Below, piece after piece: positions 1 through 6,425 of a DNA stretch of 13,419 nt. Each line of letters begins with the position of its first letter. The first letter of the stretch is position 1. The DNA lies in assembly GCA_002392275.1 (NCBI GenBank), contig DGGQ01000203.1, positions 1 through 13,419 on the forward strand. The letters run 5' to 3'. Made by a program: the position numbers and the translations under genes. Below the pieces are notes generated by a model. It made no database searches, was not told the DNA's origin, and was given only the letters and a program-made list of their open reading frames with translations. The stretch is from Treponema sp. UBA3870 (GTDB lineage Bacteria; Spirochaetota; Spirochaetia; Treponematales; Treponemataceae).

Positions 1-344
1 TCCGCAAGGACGAAAACAACAAAGATCTTCCGGGCGGATTCATGTGGCCGGGATACGGTGACAACAGCCGCGTTCTTGCATGGATTTTTGACCGCTGCGA
101 CGGTGTTGACAATGCTGTCGACACACCAATCGGTCTCATGCCAAAGGATGGAGCTTTGAACACAGACGGTCTTGCTGACTACTACAAGAAGACACTCCCT
201 GAAATCCTCAAGGTTGATGTTGAAGGATGGAAGAAGGAAGTCAAGGACATCCGCGAGAACCACTATCCAAAGTTCGGAAAGCACCTGCCAAAGGAACTCA
301 ACGAGATTCTTGACGATCTCGAGAGCCGCTTGAACAAGGCATAA
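1..344 (+). CDS. pckG: Phosphoenolpyruvate carboxykinase (GTP), C-terminal part
   Basis: This is the 3' end of a gene that enters from the left edge; 113 codons are present, read from base 3 to the TAA at 342-344. GTP-dependent PEP carboxykinase interconverts oxaloacetate and phosphoenolpyruvate with GTP/GDP in the cytoplasm. In anaerobes it often runs in the CO2-fixing direction towards C4 acids. The fragment carries the family block FMWPGYGDNSRVLAWIFDR, the nucleotide-site region near the C-terminus, followed by TPIGLMPKDGALN and an acidic/basic helical tail, as in animal and bacterial GTP-type enzymes. The ATP-type family lacks this block. The N-terminal substrate and P-loop regions lie outside the window, so intactness cannot be judged. 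A strong terminator follows 45 bases downstream. Confidence 0.93.
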   Translation, partial: RKDENNKDLPGGFMWPGYGDNSRVLAWIFDRCDGVDNAVDTPIGLMPKDGALNTDGLADYYKKTLPEILKVDVEGWKKEVKDIRENHYPKFGKHLPKELNEILDDLESRLNKA

Positions 345-388
345 ATCTCTGAGATTTTTTGCATAAGCGCAGACCAAACCTGCGACAG

Positions 389-430
389 GCCCTTCATATT
401 GTGTAAAAGCAGTATGGAGGGCTTTTTTTT
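389..430 (+). terminator. Intrinsic terminator of pckG
   Basis: A 13-base-pair stem (389-401 with 410-422, two G·U pairs) closes an 8-base loop and is followed by eight T residues (423-430). It sits 45 bases after the pckG stop. A smaller AT-only palindrome with a T run lies at 343-360, right after the stop, and a 5-bp CGCAG/CTGCG hairpin at 368-384, so the 3' UTR is rich in structure. Confidence 0.9.
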
Positions 431-526
431 ATCAAACTCCCTAGTAATATCTTACTACACCATCAATCCATGAAAGTAAATTACCAATTGACGGCATTAT
501 TTCTTTATTTTTTCCTACAATGTGGC

Positions 527-880
527 ATGAGTTTTGGAGAGAACCTAAAGGAAATAATGGGGGCAATGGATTTCACCGCCGTGGACCTTTCAAAGCGGAC
601 CGGGATTCCAAAGGACACAATCAACAGCTACCTGAAAACCGGTGGGCCAATTCCCTCTGCGGACAAGGCTGTAAAAATTGCCCAGGCACTTGGGACCTCG
701 GTCGAATTTCTTGTGACTGGCTTTGAGGATTCACAGAAAGACCAGCCGGGCTACGATCTTGGAAAAATGAGACGCTACGCCAAAACAATAGACGCGCTGG
801 ACTCGCTTCCCCCAACATCACGCTCCCCGATTGAGGTTATGATTTACGACATGAGCGAAAAAATGTCCGAGAAAAAATAA
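527..880 (+). CDS. Small XRE-family helix-turn-helix regulator
   Basis: This encodes a probable DNA-binding transcription factor of 117 residues, taken from the ATG at 527. An N-terminal XRE/Cro-type domain covers about residues 1-65. The recognition region is visible in AVDLSKRTGIPKDTINSYL, followed by PSADKAVKIAQALGTSVEFLVTG, a typical ending of the five-helix fold. The C-terminal 50 residues are polar and of unknown role, with no ligand or protease domain. The frame stays open to an ATG at 470, but those extra 19 residues are hydrophobic (LTALFLYFFLQCG) and come from AT-rich promoter-like DNA. Neither start has a Shine-Dalgarno sequence. A TACAAT box at 516-521 would put transcription start almost on the 527 ATG, so leaderless translation is possible. 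The target is unknown. The stop at 878-880 directly abuts the convergent DUF115 stop. Confidence 0.8.
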   Translation: MSFGENLKEIMGAMDFTAVDLSKRTGIPKDTINSYLKTGGPIPSADKAVKIAQALGTSVEFLVTGFEDSQKDQPGYDLGKMRRYAKTIDALDSLPPTSRSPIEVMIYDMSEKMSEKK

Positions 881-2695
881 TCAGCCCAGAGCCTCCAGAT
901 ACTCCCTAGTGGCGGAAAGAAGCTGGGTATAAATCAGGCGGGACATATATATCGGAGCTAGGGGACCATCCTTTGGAAGTGAGGACGAAAGTTTTTCAAG
1001 CTGTCTTTTTGTGGGGAAAACCAGAGCCGCAGCATCCTTTGCCTTTGAACCAAGAATCTGCGAGTCGATTTCGCCAAGCCTTGCAAAAATCTTTCCTGCG
1101 TTGAGCGGATTTTTTAGTCCGTCATCACAAAGACCTATGCCCCTTTTTGCAAGGGACTCCAGTTCTCCAAGATTTTTTTTGAATGAATCCAGGACCTCGG
1201 AAAATTCGGGTGCGTCCGTTTTTTGTGATTCGGATTTTTCTTTGGCCCGTGAAAAAAATTCTTTTTTAAGTTCAAGCCTCTCGCACTCGGACAAAAGTTC
1301 ATCAAGATTCGCGACATCCATCCCCTTTATGGCAAGGCTTTCGGGAGTGAGCGTGTATGTAATCTGCCCGTCCATTGAAGCGGTCGCGGTTGATTTTTCA
1401 AACCACCAGGAGAACATGGACATTCTGGAGTCGGTCAAGATTTTTTTGCCCCGGAAGTCCTCCGCTATTTTTGGATTGGCACCAAGCAGAGCAGCAATTC
1501 CGTCGGTCTCGCCAGTGCTGGTCCTTGTTGATTTTCTGTGGCTCCTCTCCTCGAACTGGGAACCCCTTATGTGCGTCTGTCTACCGGGAAAACCAAGGTC
1601 CATCCCCGCAATGTAGATTCGTCTGGCCCCGCATTTTCTTGCAAAATCCCATGCGGTAGTTGTGACGCTTCCACCGGCACCAAGTTCCCCTTTTTCTCCA
1701 AGGCGTTTTTCAAAATACTGTCCAATCGGGAAAAGGGACGAACAAAGGACTATCTCGCCGCATGGAAACCTAAAGACAGATGGCCATGCCGCGCTCTCGG
1801 TAATCAGCACCGAAGACGGGGATTCCAGAAACTCAAGATGCAGGGCGCACACATACTGGGGATCCACAAGCACAACAAAGTCAGGCTCCACCCCGGCATC
1901 AAGACATGCCTTCAAAGCTGTGTCCACGCACACAATCACGGACCTTTTTTTCAGCTCCGAAAGTTTTGGCAAAATCCGCTCAAGACTTGGACCCGCCGCG
2001 ACAATGACAAACGGAAGATTTTCCCCAAGCCCGAAATATTTTTTCACTCCGTCCTTTTCCGAAAGATAGTGCAGATTCCGGCATGAGTTTTTGAGCCAGA
2101 GGTGCGAAAATTTTTCAAGCGTGTTTGTGTTGATTTCATCCCTCTGTTTTGATTTTGCGGCCTGGGATTTTACGGAATCAAAATACGTCTGGTCATGGGC
2201 AGTCTGCGCGCCTGTTGAAAAGAATTTTACATTTGGTCCAAACGATGTCGCAAGGCCCGCGGCAGTTGAAATGTCCGTGCCGACAGCAAAAATCACATTG
2301 CGGTGGGAAAAAACAGGCCCCCAGTCCAGTGCGGAAAATGCCGCGAGCAGATGGAATGTGTCGCTCTCAACCAAAACCAGCGGGGTGGACGGAAATTTTT
2401 TACAAAACTCCACCGGCGCATATCCAAGACCGAAGCCAAGAAAAACGGCAGCGTCGGAATCCACCATGGAATCTTTCTGGAAAAGCTGGACCGCCTCACG
2501 TCCGGGATTGTATTTTGAGTGCAGCGGAACAGAGTTTTCAATCGCAGTGGCCTCACCATTTTTTGCCTCGACAAGAACCAGCGGTGACTTTTTTTTGCCG
2601 GACTCAAAATCTGCAATGTTTTCTCCTATTATATTTGCAAGCTGAGGAAAGCGAAGCCTGAACGACTCTATGTTTTTATTCCAGATTGAGTTCAA
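881..2695 (-). CDS. DUF115 / Maf-like (MptE-like) protein
   Basis: This 604-residue cytoplasmic protein belongs to the DUF115 family (6-hydroxymethylpterin diphosphokinase MptE-like; motility-associated factor, Maf). Characterised Maf proteins are linked to transfer of nonulosonic-acid-type sugars to flagellin; in spirochaetes the role is not established, so the function given is an inference. The central DUF115 core, about residues 203-375, shows VIVAAGPSLER (231-240), VDTALKACLDAGVEPDFVVLVDPQ-type strands (257-280) and GGSVTTTAWDFARKCG followed by YIAGMDLGF (361-369). The N-terminal part resembles the Rossmann-like Maf N-domain (FLGFGLGYAP at 85-94), and the C-terminus is helical and lysine-rich. 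The start is TTG at 2693-2695, lying 20 bases inside the end of the upstream transpeptidase gene. A GGAGG (plus-strand CCTCC at 2705-2709) stands 9 bases before it. It is the last gene of the lepB-ftsI operon. Confidence 0.85.
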   Translation of the reverse strand: MNSIWNKNIESFRLRFPQLANIIGENIADFESGKKKSPLVLVEAKNGEATAIENSVPLHSKYNPGREAVQLFQKDSMVDSDAAVFLGFGLGYAPVEFCKKFPSTPLVLVESDTFHLLAAFSALDWGPVFSHRNVIFAVGTDISTAAGLATSFGPNVKFFSTGAQTAHDQTYFDSVKSQAAKSKQRDEINTNTLEKFSHLWLKNSCRNLHYLSEKDGVKKYFGLGENLPFVIVAAGPSLERILPKLSELKKRSVIVCVDTALKACLDAGVEPDFVVLVDPQYVCALHLEFLESPSSVLITESAAWPSVFRFPCGEIVLCSSLFPIGQYFEKRLGEKGELGAGGSVTTTAWDFARKCGARRIYIAGMDLGFPGRQTHIRGSQFEERSHRKSTRTSTGETDGIAALLGANPKIAEDFRGKKILTDSRMSMFSWWFEKSTATASMDGQITYTLTPESLAIKGMDVANLDELLSECERLELKKEFFSRAKEKSESQKTDAPEFSEVLDSFKKNLGELESLAKRGIGLCDDGLKNPLNAGKIFARLGEIDSQILGSKAKDAAALVFPTKRQLEKLSSSLPKDGPLAPIYMSRLIYTQLLSATREYLEALG

Positions 2696-4562
2696 TTGTC
2701 ATGTCCTCCATAAGAGGCGAGCCTGGCGCGGGCTTTTGTGATTTGACCCATCCCTCACCTGTTATGACAAAATTCAGCTCCGGGTGCGCGGATATTACGG
2801 GAATCAGATCCCTCTTTGGTCTTCCGATAAAGTCCGGGACCGCATCGTTCACGCTTATCGGGACATTGGACTGTATAGAAATTCTGCCCGAGTGTCCAAC
2901 AACAACGGCTCCCTCGCGGCTCATTCCAAGGTGGTCGATTATCTCGTCCGCGGCCTCACGGATTACAGGAGCAACAATTCGTCCAGCGTAGGTCTCCCCC
3001 TTCGCCTTCTCAATGACTATGTAAAGAACAATCTGCGGCTTCTCCACCGGGAAAATGGCCATGCAGTTTGAAAGAAAGTCCGTGTCGCTGTACCCACCGT
3101 GAACCGTGTCAGCCATCTGTGCGGTACCAGTCTTTACACCAATCGAAATGTCGCCAAGAGCGGCCCTGCTTCCCGTTCCCTTTTCGGCGGTGGTCTCCAT
3201 GCAGCTCAAAATGTATTCGGCGGTGGCCTGCTTCAGAACCCTCTGTCCATATTCGGGACTGTGGTTGTATTCAATCTTTCCGTCCTTGTCCTTTATCTGC
3301 TTGATGAAAGTCGGCTTCACCGGGATTCCGTCGTTCGCAATGATTCCTGCGGCCTGGACCATCTGGAGTGCAGTAACAGTCAGCTCCTGTCCAATCGACA
3401 TTGTTGCCTTGGTTCTGGCGGACCAGCTTCTGCTTTTGGGTGTCTTGATTTGACCAAGGGCCTCGGCAGGCAGCTCAACCCCCGTCTTTTTCCCGAAACC
3501 AAATTTGTCTATGTAGGTAAGGAACAAATCCGTCGGAAGAAGGTCGCTCATCTGGGCAAAAGCGTCGTTGCATGAAAGCTCCAGGGCGCCACGGACAGTA
3601 AGGTATCCATGGTGGTCAAGGCAGCTGATTTTTATGACCTCGTTCAGATTGGTGGTCCTGGTGTAAAGTCCGTCACAAAGGAAAAGAGTGTCTTCCTTGA
3701 TTGCCCCGGAATCAAGATATGCCGCGGCTGTAAAGATTTTGAACACACTGCCCGGCTCGTATGCGGAGTTCGCGGGTCTGTCGGTCTTGCTTTCGGGCGA
3801 AGCAATGGAATAGTTGTTCAGGTCAGCCTCGGGAAGACTTATGTAGCTAAGAATCTCCCCAGACTTTGCGTCCATGGCGACAAGCATAAAGTTTTCCGCC
3901 TGCGTAGTCTCCATGGATTTTTTTGCAATCTGCTCCAGCTTGTGCTGCAGGTCCGAATCTATTGTCAGGTAGACATTTTTTCCATAGAGCGTTGGGCTTT
4001 CGTCACCCTCGTGCATTTTTGGCGCAAGGATGTCCTGGAGCTGGTACTCCATTCCGCTAAGTCCCCTGTCCTCCCGTCCCATGTATCCAATCAGCTGGCT
4101 CGCAAGGTCATTCAAAGGATACACGCGCCCCGAAATCCTGTCGAAGCGGCAGAACTGGGTGAATCCGTTCTCATCAATCAACGCCGAAAGCCTGTCGTGC
4201 TCCTGCTCGGTGAGTTTTTTCCTTAGCGCAACATACTTGGGGTTCTGGCTGGAGTTGATTATGTTCTGGATGACAATCGGGTTCATGTCCAGCTCCTCCG
4301 CCACAACGTTCGCAAACTCCTCGACATCCGTGACCATCTCGGGAGTAACGCCGAAGTCATAGAAATTTGTGGATATGGCCAAAGGCTTTCCGCTCCTGTC
4401 AACAATGGAACCCCTCTCCAGCTTTGGATTGGATTTTCTTGCTGCGGGAAGCGGCTGCAGTGCAAGGACTGTAAATCTTATGAATATAATGAGCATCACG
4501 AACGCGCTGATTGCCAGAATCACGATTGTGCGCTTTTTTATCAGAAATCGGTTGGTCTGCAT
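2676..4562 (-). CDS. ftsI: FtsI-type peptidoglycan transpeptidase (class B PBP) with one PASTA domain
   Basis: This 628-residue class B penicillin-binding protein cross-links septal peptidoglycan in the periplasm. After a basic N-terminus it has one membrane segment (about 12-36). A dimerisation/pedestal domain follows (KLERGSIVDRSGKPLA at about 47-62), then the transpeptidase domain. All three active-site motifs are present: S272-V-F-K275 (in YEPGSVFK), S330-C-N332, and K477-T-G479. Residues about 574-627 (VPDFIGRPKRDLIPV onward) form a single PASTA domain, a fold known to bind peptidoglycan or help PBP folding. Length is normal for FtsI/PBP3. The ATG at 4560-4562 lies inside the end of lepB (22-base overlap) with only a weak GGGA upstream. 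It is transcribed with lepB and the DUF115 gene. No mraY, mur or ftsW gene is adjacent, so it is outside a classical division cluster. It could be named Pbp2/SpoVD-like rather than FtsI; enzyme class is sure, subfamily less so. Confidence 0.92.
   Translation of the reverse strand: MQTNRFLIKKRTIVILAISAFVMLIIFIRFTVLALQPLPAARKSNPKLERGSIVDRSGKPLAISTNFYDFGVTPEMVTDVEEFANVVAEELDMNPIVIQNIINSSQNPKYVALRKKLTEQEHDRLSALIDENGFTQFCRFDRISGRVYPLNDLASQLIGYMGREDRGLSGMEYQLQDILAPKMHEGDESPTLYGKNVYLTIDSDLQHKLEQIAKKSMETTQAENFMLVAMDAKSGEILSYISLPEADLNNYSIASPESKTDRPANSAYEPGSVFKIFTAAAYLDSGAIKEDTLFLCDGLYTRTTNLNEVIKISCLDHHGYLTVRGALELSCNDAFAQMSDLLPTDLFLTYIDKFGFGKKTGVELPAEALGQIKTPKSRSWSARTKATMSIGQELTVTALQMVQAAGIIANDGIPVKPTFIKQIKDKDGKIEYNHSPEYGQRVLKQATAEYILSCMETTAEKGTGSRAALGDISIGVKTGTAQMADTVHGGYSDTDFLSNCMAIFPVEKPQIVLYIVIEKAKGETYAGRIVAPVIREAADEIIDHLGMSREGAVVVGHSGRISIQSNVPISVNDAVPDFIGRPKRDLIPVISAHPELNFVITGEGWVKSQKPAPGSPLMEDMTIELNLE
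2705..2709 (-). promoter_or_regulatory. Ribosome binding site for DUF115 TTG start
   Basis: GGAGG on the minus strand, inside the coding region of the transpeptidase, lies 9 bases upstream of the TTG at 2695. No ATG in the DUF115 frame is near, and the ATG just upstream is in the transpeptidase frame, so this site decides the start and implies coupled translation. Confidence 0.65.
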
Positions 4563-5053
4563 ATCACTTTTCCCAAAATATTTTTCACGGACACAAAACC
4601 GTAGGTCCTGGAATCTATGGAGACATCTCGGTTGTCGCCTATCGCCAGTATTGTTCCCTCGGGCACGGAGCTAAAATCCTTCATCCTGTGGTACTGCTCG
4701 TCCGTCAATGGAAAGGTCCTGTCCCCTATGTGCAGATTATATCCAGATTCGTAGGAATATTCTAGTGCGGTTCCCCCGGTGGCGACGCATCGTTTTATGA
4801 CCTGGGCGTTCTCAATCATGTAGATTACGATGTCCCCGATTTTTGGGGTGGACCACATCAAAACGAGCCTGTCGGAGAACGGCAGATTAAGTCCATAGGC
4901 AAGCCGGTTGACCAGCGCGATCTGTCCGCTGTGGAATCTGGGTTCCATGGATTTTCCTTCTATTATTATGATGTCCGCCACAAAGATTTTCACCACAATC
5001 CCTATGGCGATTCCCAAAAAAATTGCCAATAAAATTCGTACTTTGCTCTTCAT
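4541..5053 (-). CDS. lepB: Signal peptidase I
   Basis: Type I signal peptidase (S26 family) cleaves signal peptides from exported proteins at the outer face of the inner membrane. This copy has 170 residues, at the short end of the family. One N-terminal membrane segment spans about 6-30. Box B, GKSMEP, gives the nucleophile Ser35. Box D, VIKRCVATGG, gives the general base Lys87. Box E, AIGDNRDVSIDSRTYGFV (137-154), is intact. All catalytic residues are present. The start ATG (5051-5053) has no convincing Shine-Dalgarno sequence and lies only about 8 bases after the predicted transcription start. The stop overlaps the transpeptidase start. It heads the minus-strand operon and is divergent from the LysM/M23 gene. 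Confidence 0.93.
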   Translation of the reverse strand: MKSKVRILLAIFLGIAIGIVVKIFVADIIIIEGKSMEPRFHSGQIALVNRLAYGLNLPFSDRLVLMWSTPKIGDIVIYMIENAQVIKRCVATGGTALEYSYESGYNLHIGDRTFPLTDEQYHRMKDFSSVPEGTILAIGDNRDVSIDSRTYGFVSVKNILGKVICRPTDF

Positions 5054-5067
5054 TTTCGTTTGATTTT

Positions 5068-5096
5068 ATTCTAATATAGGCTAGATGGAATGTCGA
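5068..5096 (-). promoter_or_regulatory. Predicted sigma-70 promoter of the lepB operon
   Basis: Read on the minus strand, TCGACA (5096-5091) and TAGAAT (5073-5068) each differ by one base from the -35 and -10 consensus and are separated by exactly 17 bases. The predicted transcription start near 5061 leaves a leader of about 8 bases before the lepB ATG, which fits the lack of a ribosome binding site. Confidence 0.65.
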
Positions 5097-5106
5097 TATT
5101 GATACT

Positions 5107-6300
5107 ATGGAAATAATAAATTATTCAGGTAAAAAATCATATAGATCATCCGTGGCACGAAAAAATGTGCTCCGCAGGGAAACGAGCCGCCCAAGATTTG
5201 CATCGGCAGCGGTCGCAGCCCCAAGAAACTACGGCATGAAGAGCTTTCTTATGACACTTAAGGAAGCCACGTTTCTTTTCCTGAAGACACTTCTACGCAT
5301 TGTTGAGTTCGGGTGGATTATACCGGCCGCTTTTGCCTGCATATATTTTCCAAAAAAGAAGGTTGACGAGCACGCATACAGAGAGAGCTTCGCAAATCCT
5401 GTTGAGGTCTGCATGGACAACGACTGGGCGATGGAATTTCTTGACAACACCATGTCATCGTTCGCCATGGAGAACACACCCCAGTTCGACGCATTCGGAT
5501 ACCTCTACGCGGAGGACGGCACGGTTCCACTTCCAAAACTTGAAATGCTCAACGTGACCTGGAAAACGGTCAGATACAACAAGGCGCAGAACATAACAGG
5601 ACTCACCCAATTTATGAAGAGCCAGGGCCTCTCGAACCTCTCCACGCTGATTTCATGCAACAACATAAAGGACGTGAGCGAGATTCCTTCAAGGCTCAGA
5701 GTTCCAAGCATGGACGGAATTCAGTACAAAGTAAGGAGCGGCGACACCCTTAGCGGAATCGCAAAAAAATATTCAAATTCAAATAACAAAATCACACTGG
5801 CGAATCTGCTTGACGTGAACAGTCTTGACTCGGAGACTCTATCTCCAGGACAGGAGCTTTTTGTTCCGGGCGGATGGCTGCCGGCTTCCGAGCTTGAAAA
5901 AGTCCAGGGAGAAAAATTTGCAAAGCCGCTTTACGCAAAGTATTATCTCACATCAAAATTTGGTCCAAGAATCGACCCGATTTCTGGAAAGAAGAGCTCG
6001 CACACAGGAATAGACATGGCATGTCCAACAGGAACACCAATCTACGCCTCGATGAGCGGAACGGTACAGGTCGCTGGATGGCACAACTCATACGGAAACT
6101 ATGTCATCATCAAGCACAAGGACGGCTACCAGACTCTCTACGGACACATGAGCAAAATCCTCACCACAAAGGGCGAGAAAGTGACTCAGGGCCAGAAGAT
6201 TGGTCTGGTCGGTTCAACAGGATATTCCACTGGACCGCACCTGCATTTCACTGTATACAAGAACGGAACCCTCGTGGATCCGCTCACACTTTTGAAATAG
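5107..6300 (+). CDS. Membrane-anchored LysM + M23 peptidoglycan endopeptidase
   Basis: This 397-residue protein probably cuts peptide cross-bridges of peptidoglycan in the periplasm. A basic cytoplasmic N-terminus of about 50 residues (many Arg/Lys) precedes one membrane segment (about 54-80), giving a type II topology. A region of unknown fold (85-200) follows. A LysM domain spans about 206-253 (YKVRSGDTLSGIAKKY ... LSPGQELFVPGG) and should bind glycan strands. The M23 domain (about 276-397) keeps the LytM-type residues: His299 and Asp303 (HTGID), His347 (GHMS), and His378-L-His380 (PHLHF). It should therefore be active. The 5107 ATG has no clear Shine-Dalgarno sequence; a later Met44 (5236) would place the membrane segment near the N-terminus but has none either. 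It is divergent from lepB across 53 bases, ends in its own terminator, and its M23 domain is about two-thirds identical to that of the lipoprotein at 11205. Confidence 0.88.
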   Translation: MEIINYSGKKSYRSSVARKNVLRRETSRPRFASAAVAAPRNYGMKSFLMTLKEATFLFLKTLLRIVEFGWIIPAAFACIYFPKKKVDEHAYRESFANPVEVCMDNDWAMEFLDNTMSSFAMENTPQFDAFGYLYAEDGTVPLPKLEMLNVTWKTVRYNKAQNITGLTQFMKSQGLSNLSTLISCNNIKDVSEIPSRLRVPSMDGIQYKVRSGDTLSGIAKKYSNSNNKITLANLLDVNSLDSETLSPGQELFVPGGWLPASELEKVQGEKFAKPLYAKYYLTSKFGPRIDPISGKKSSHTGIDMACPTGTPIYASMSGTVQVAGWHNSYGNYVIIKHKDGYQTLYGHMSKILTTKGEKVTQGQKIGLVGSTGYSTGPHLHFTVYKNGTLVDPLTLLK

Positions 6301-6320
6301 GTTAGAACCGCATTGACCAC

Positions 6321-6350
6321 AAGCCTCCGGTCTTTTCCGGGGGTTTTTTT
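6321..6350 (+). terminator. Intrinsic terminator of the LysM/M23 gene
   Basis: CCTCCGG (6324-6330) pairs with CCGGGGG (6337-6343), including one G·U pair, around a 6-base loop. Seven T residues follow (6344-6350), and the A residues before the stem can extend the pairing into the T run. Confidence 0.85.
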
Positions 6351-6376
6351 ATAGGGAACATCAAAAAGAATTCTGT

Positions 6377-6405
6377 TTAACGTGTTTTTCGAGATGCCCT
6401 ATAAA
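6377..6405 (+). promoter_or_regulatory. Predicted promoter of the propeller/NodB-like gene
   Basis: TTAACG (6377-6382) and TATAAA (6400-6405) are separated by 17 bases and sit just before a GGAGG (6412-6416) that is 9 bases from the ATG at 6426. The -35 box is only a partial match, and the leader would be very short, so this is tentative. Confidence 0.45.
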
Positions 6406-6425
6406 CTATATGGAGGGCAAGTTTT

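Noticed and set aside
470..526. Possible membrane segment or signal peptide at the N-terminus of the HTH protein
   Set aside because: The hydrophobic stretch comes from AT-rich DNA with promoter-like boxes, and XRE proteins normally begin directly before the HTH domain. The start at 527 is the simpler reading.
1011..1616. Long plus-strand reading frame (201 codons) opposite the DUF115 gene
   Set aside because: It lies wholly antisense to a well-supported gene, its protein is serine-rich and low in recognisable motifs, and it has no ribosome binding site. It is a shadow of the codon pattern on the other strand, as are the frames at 1538-2086 and 2091-2645.
3609..4226. Plus-strand reading frame of 205 codons opposite the transpeptidase gene
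   Set aside because: It is antisense to the conserved transpeptidase domain containing SVFK, and shows no family features.
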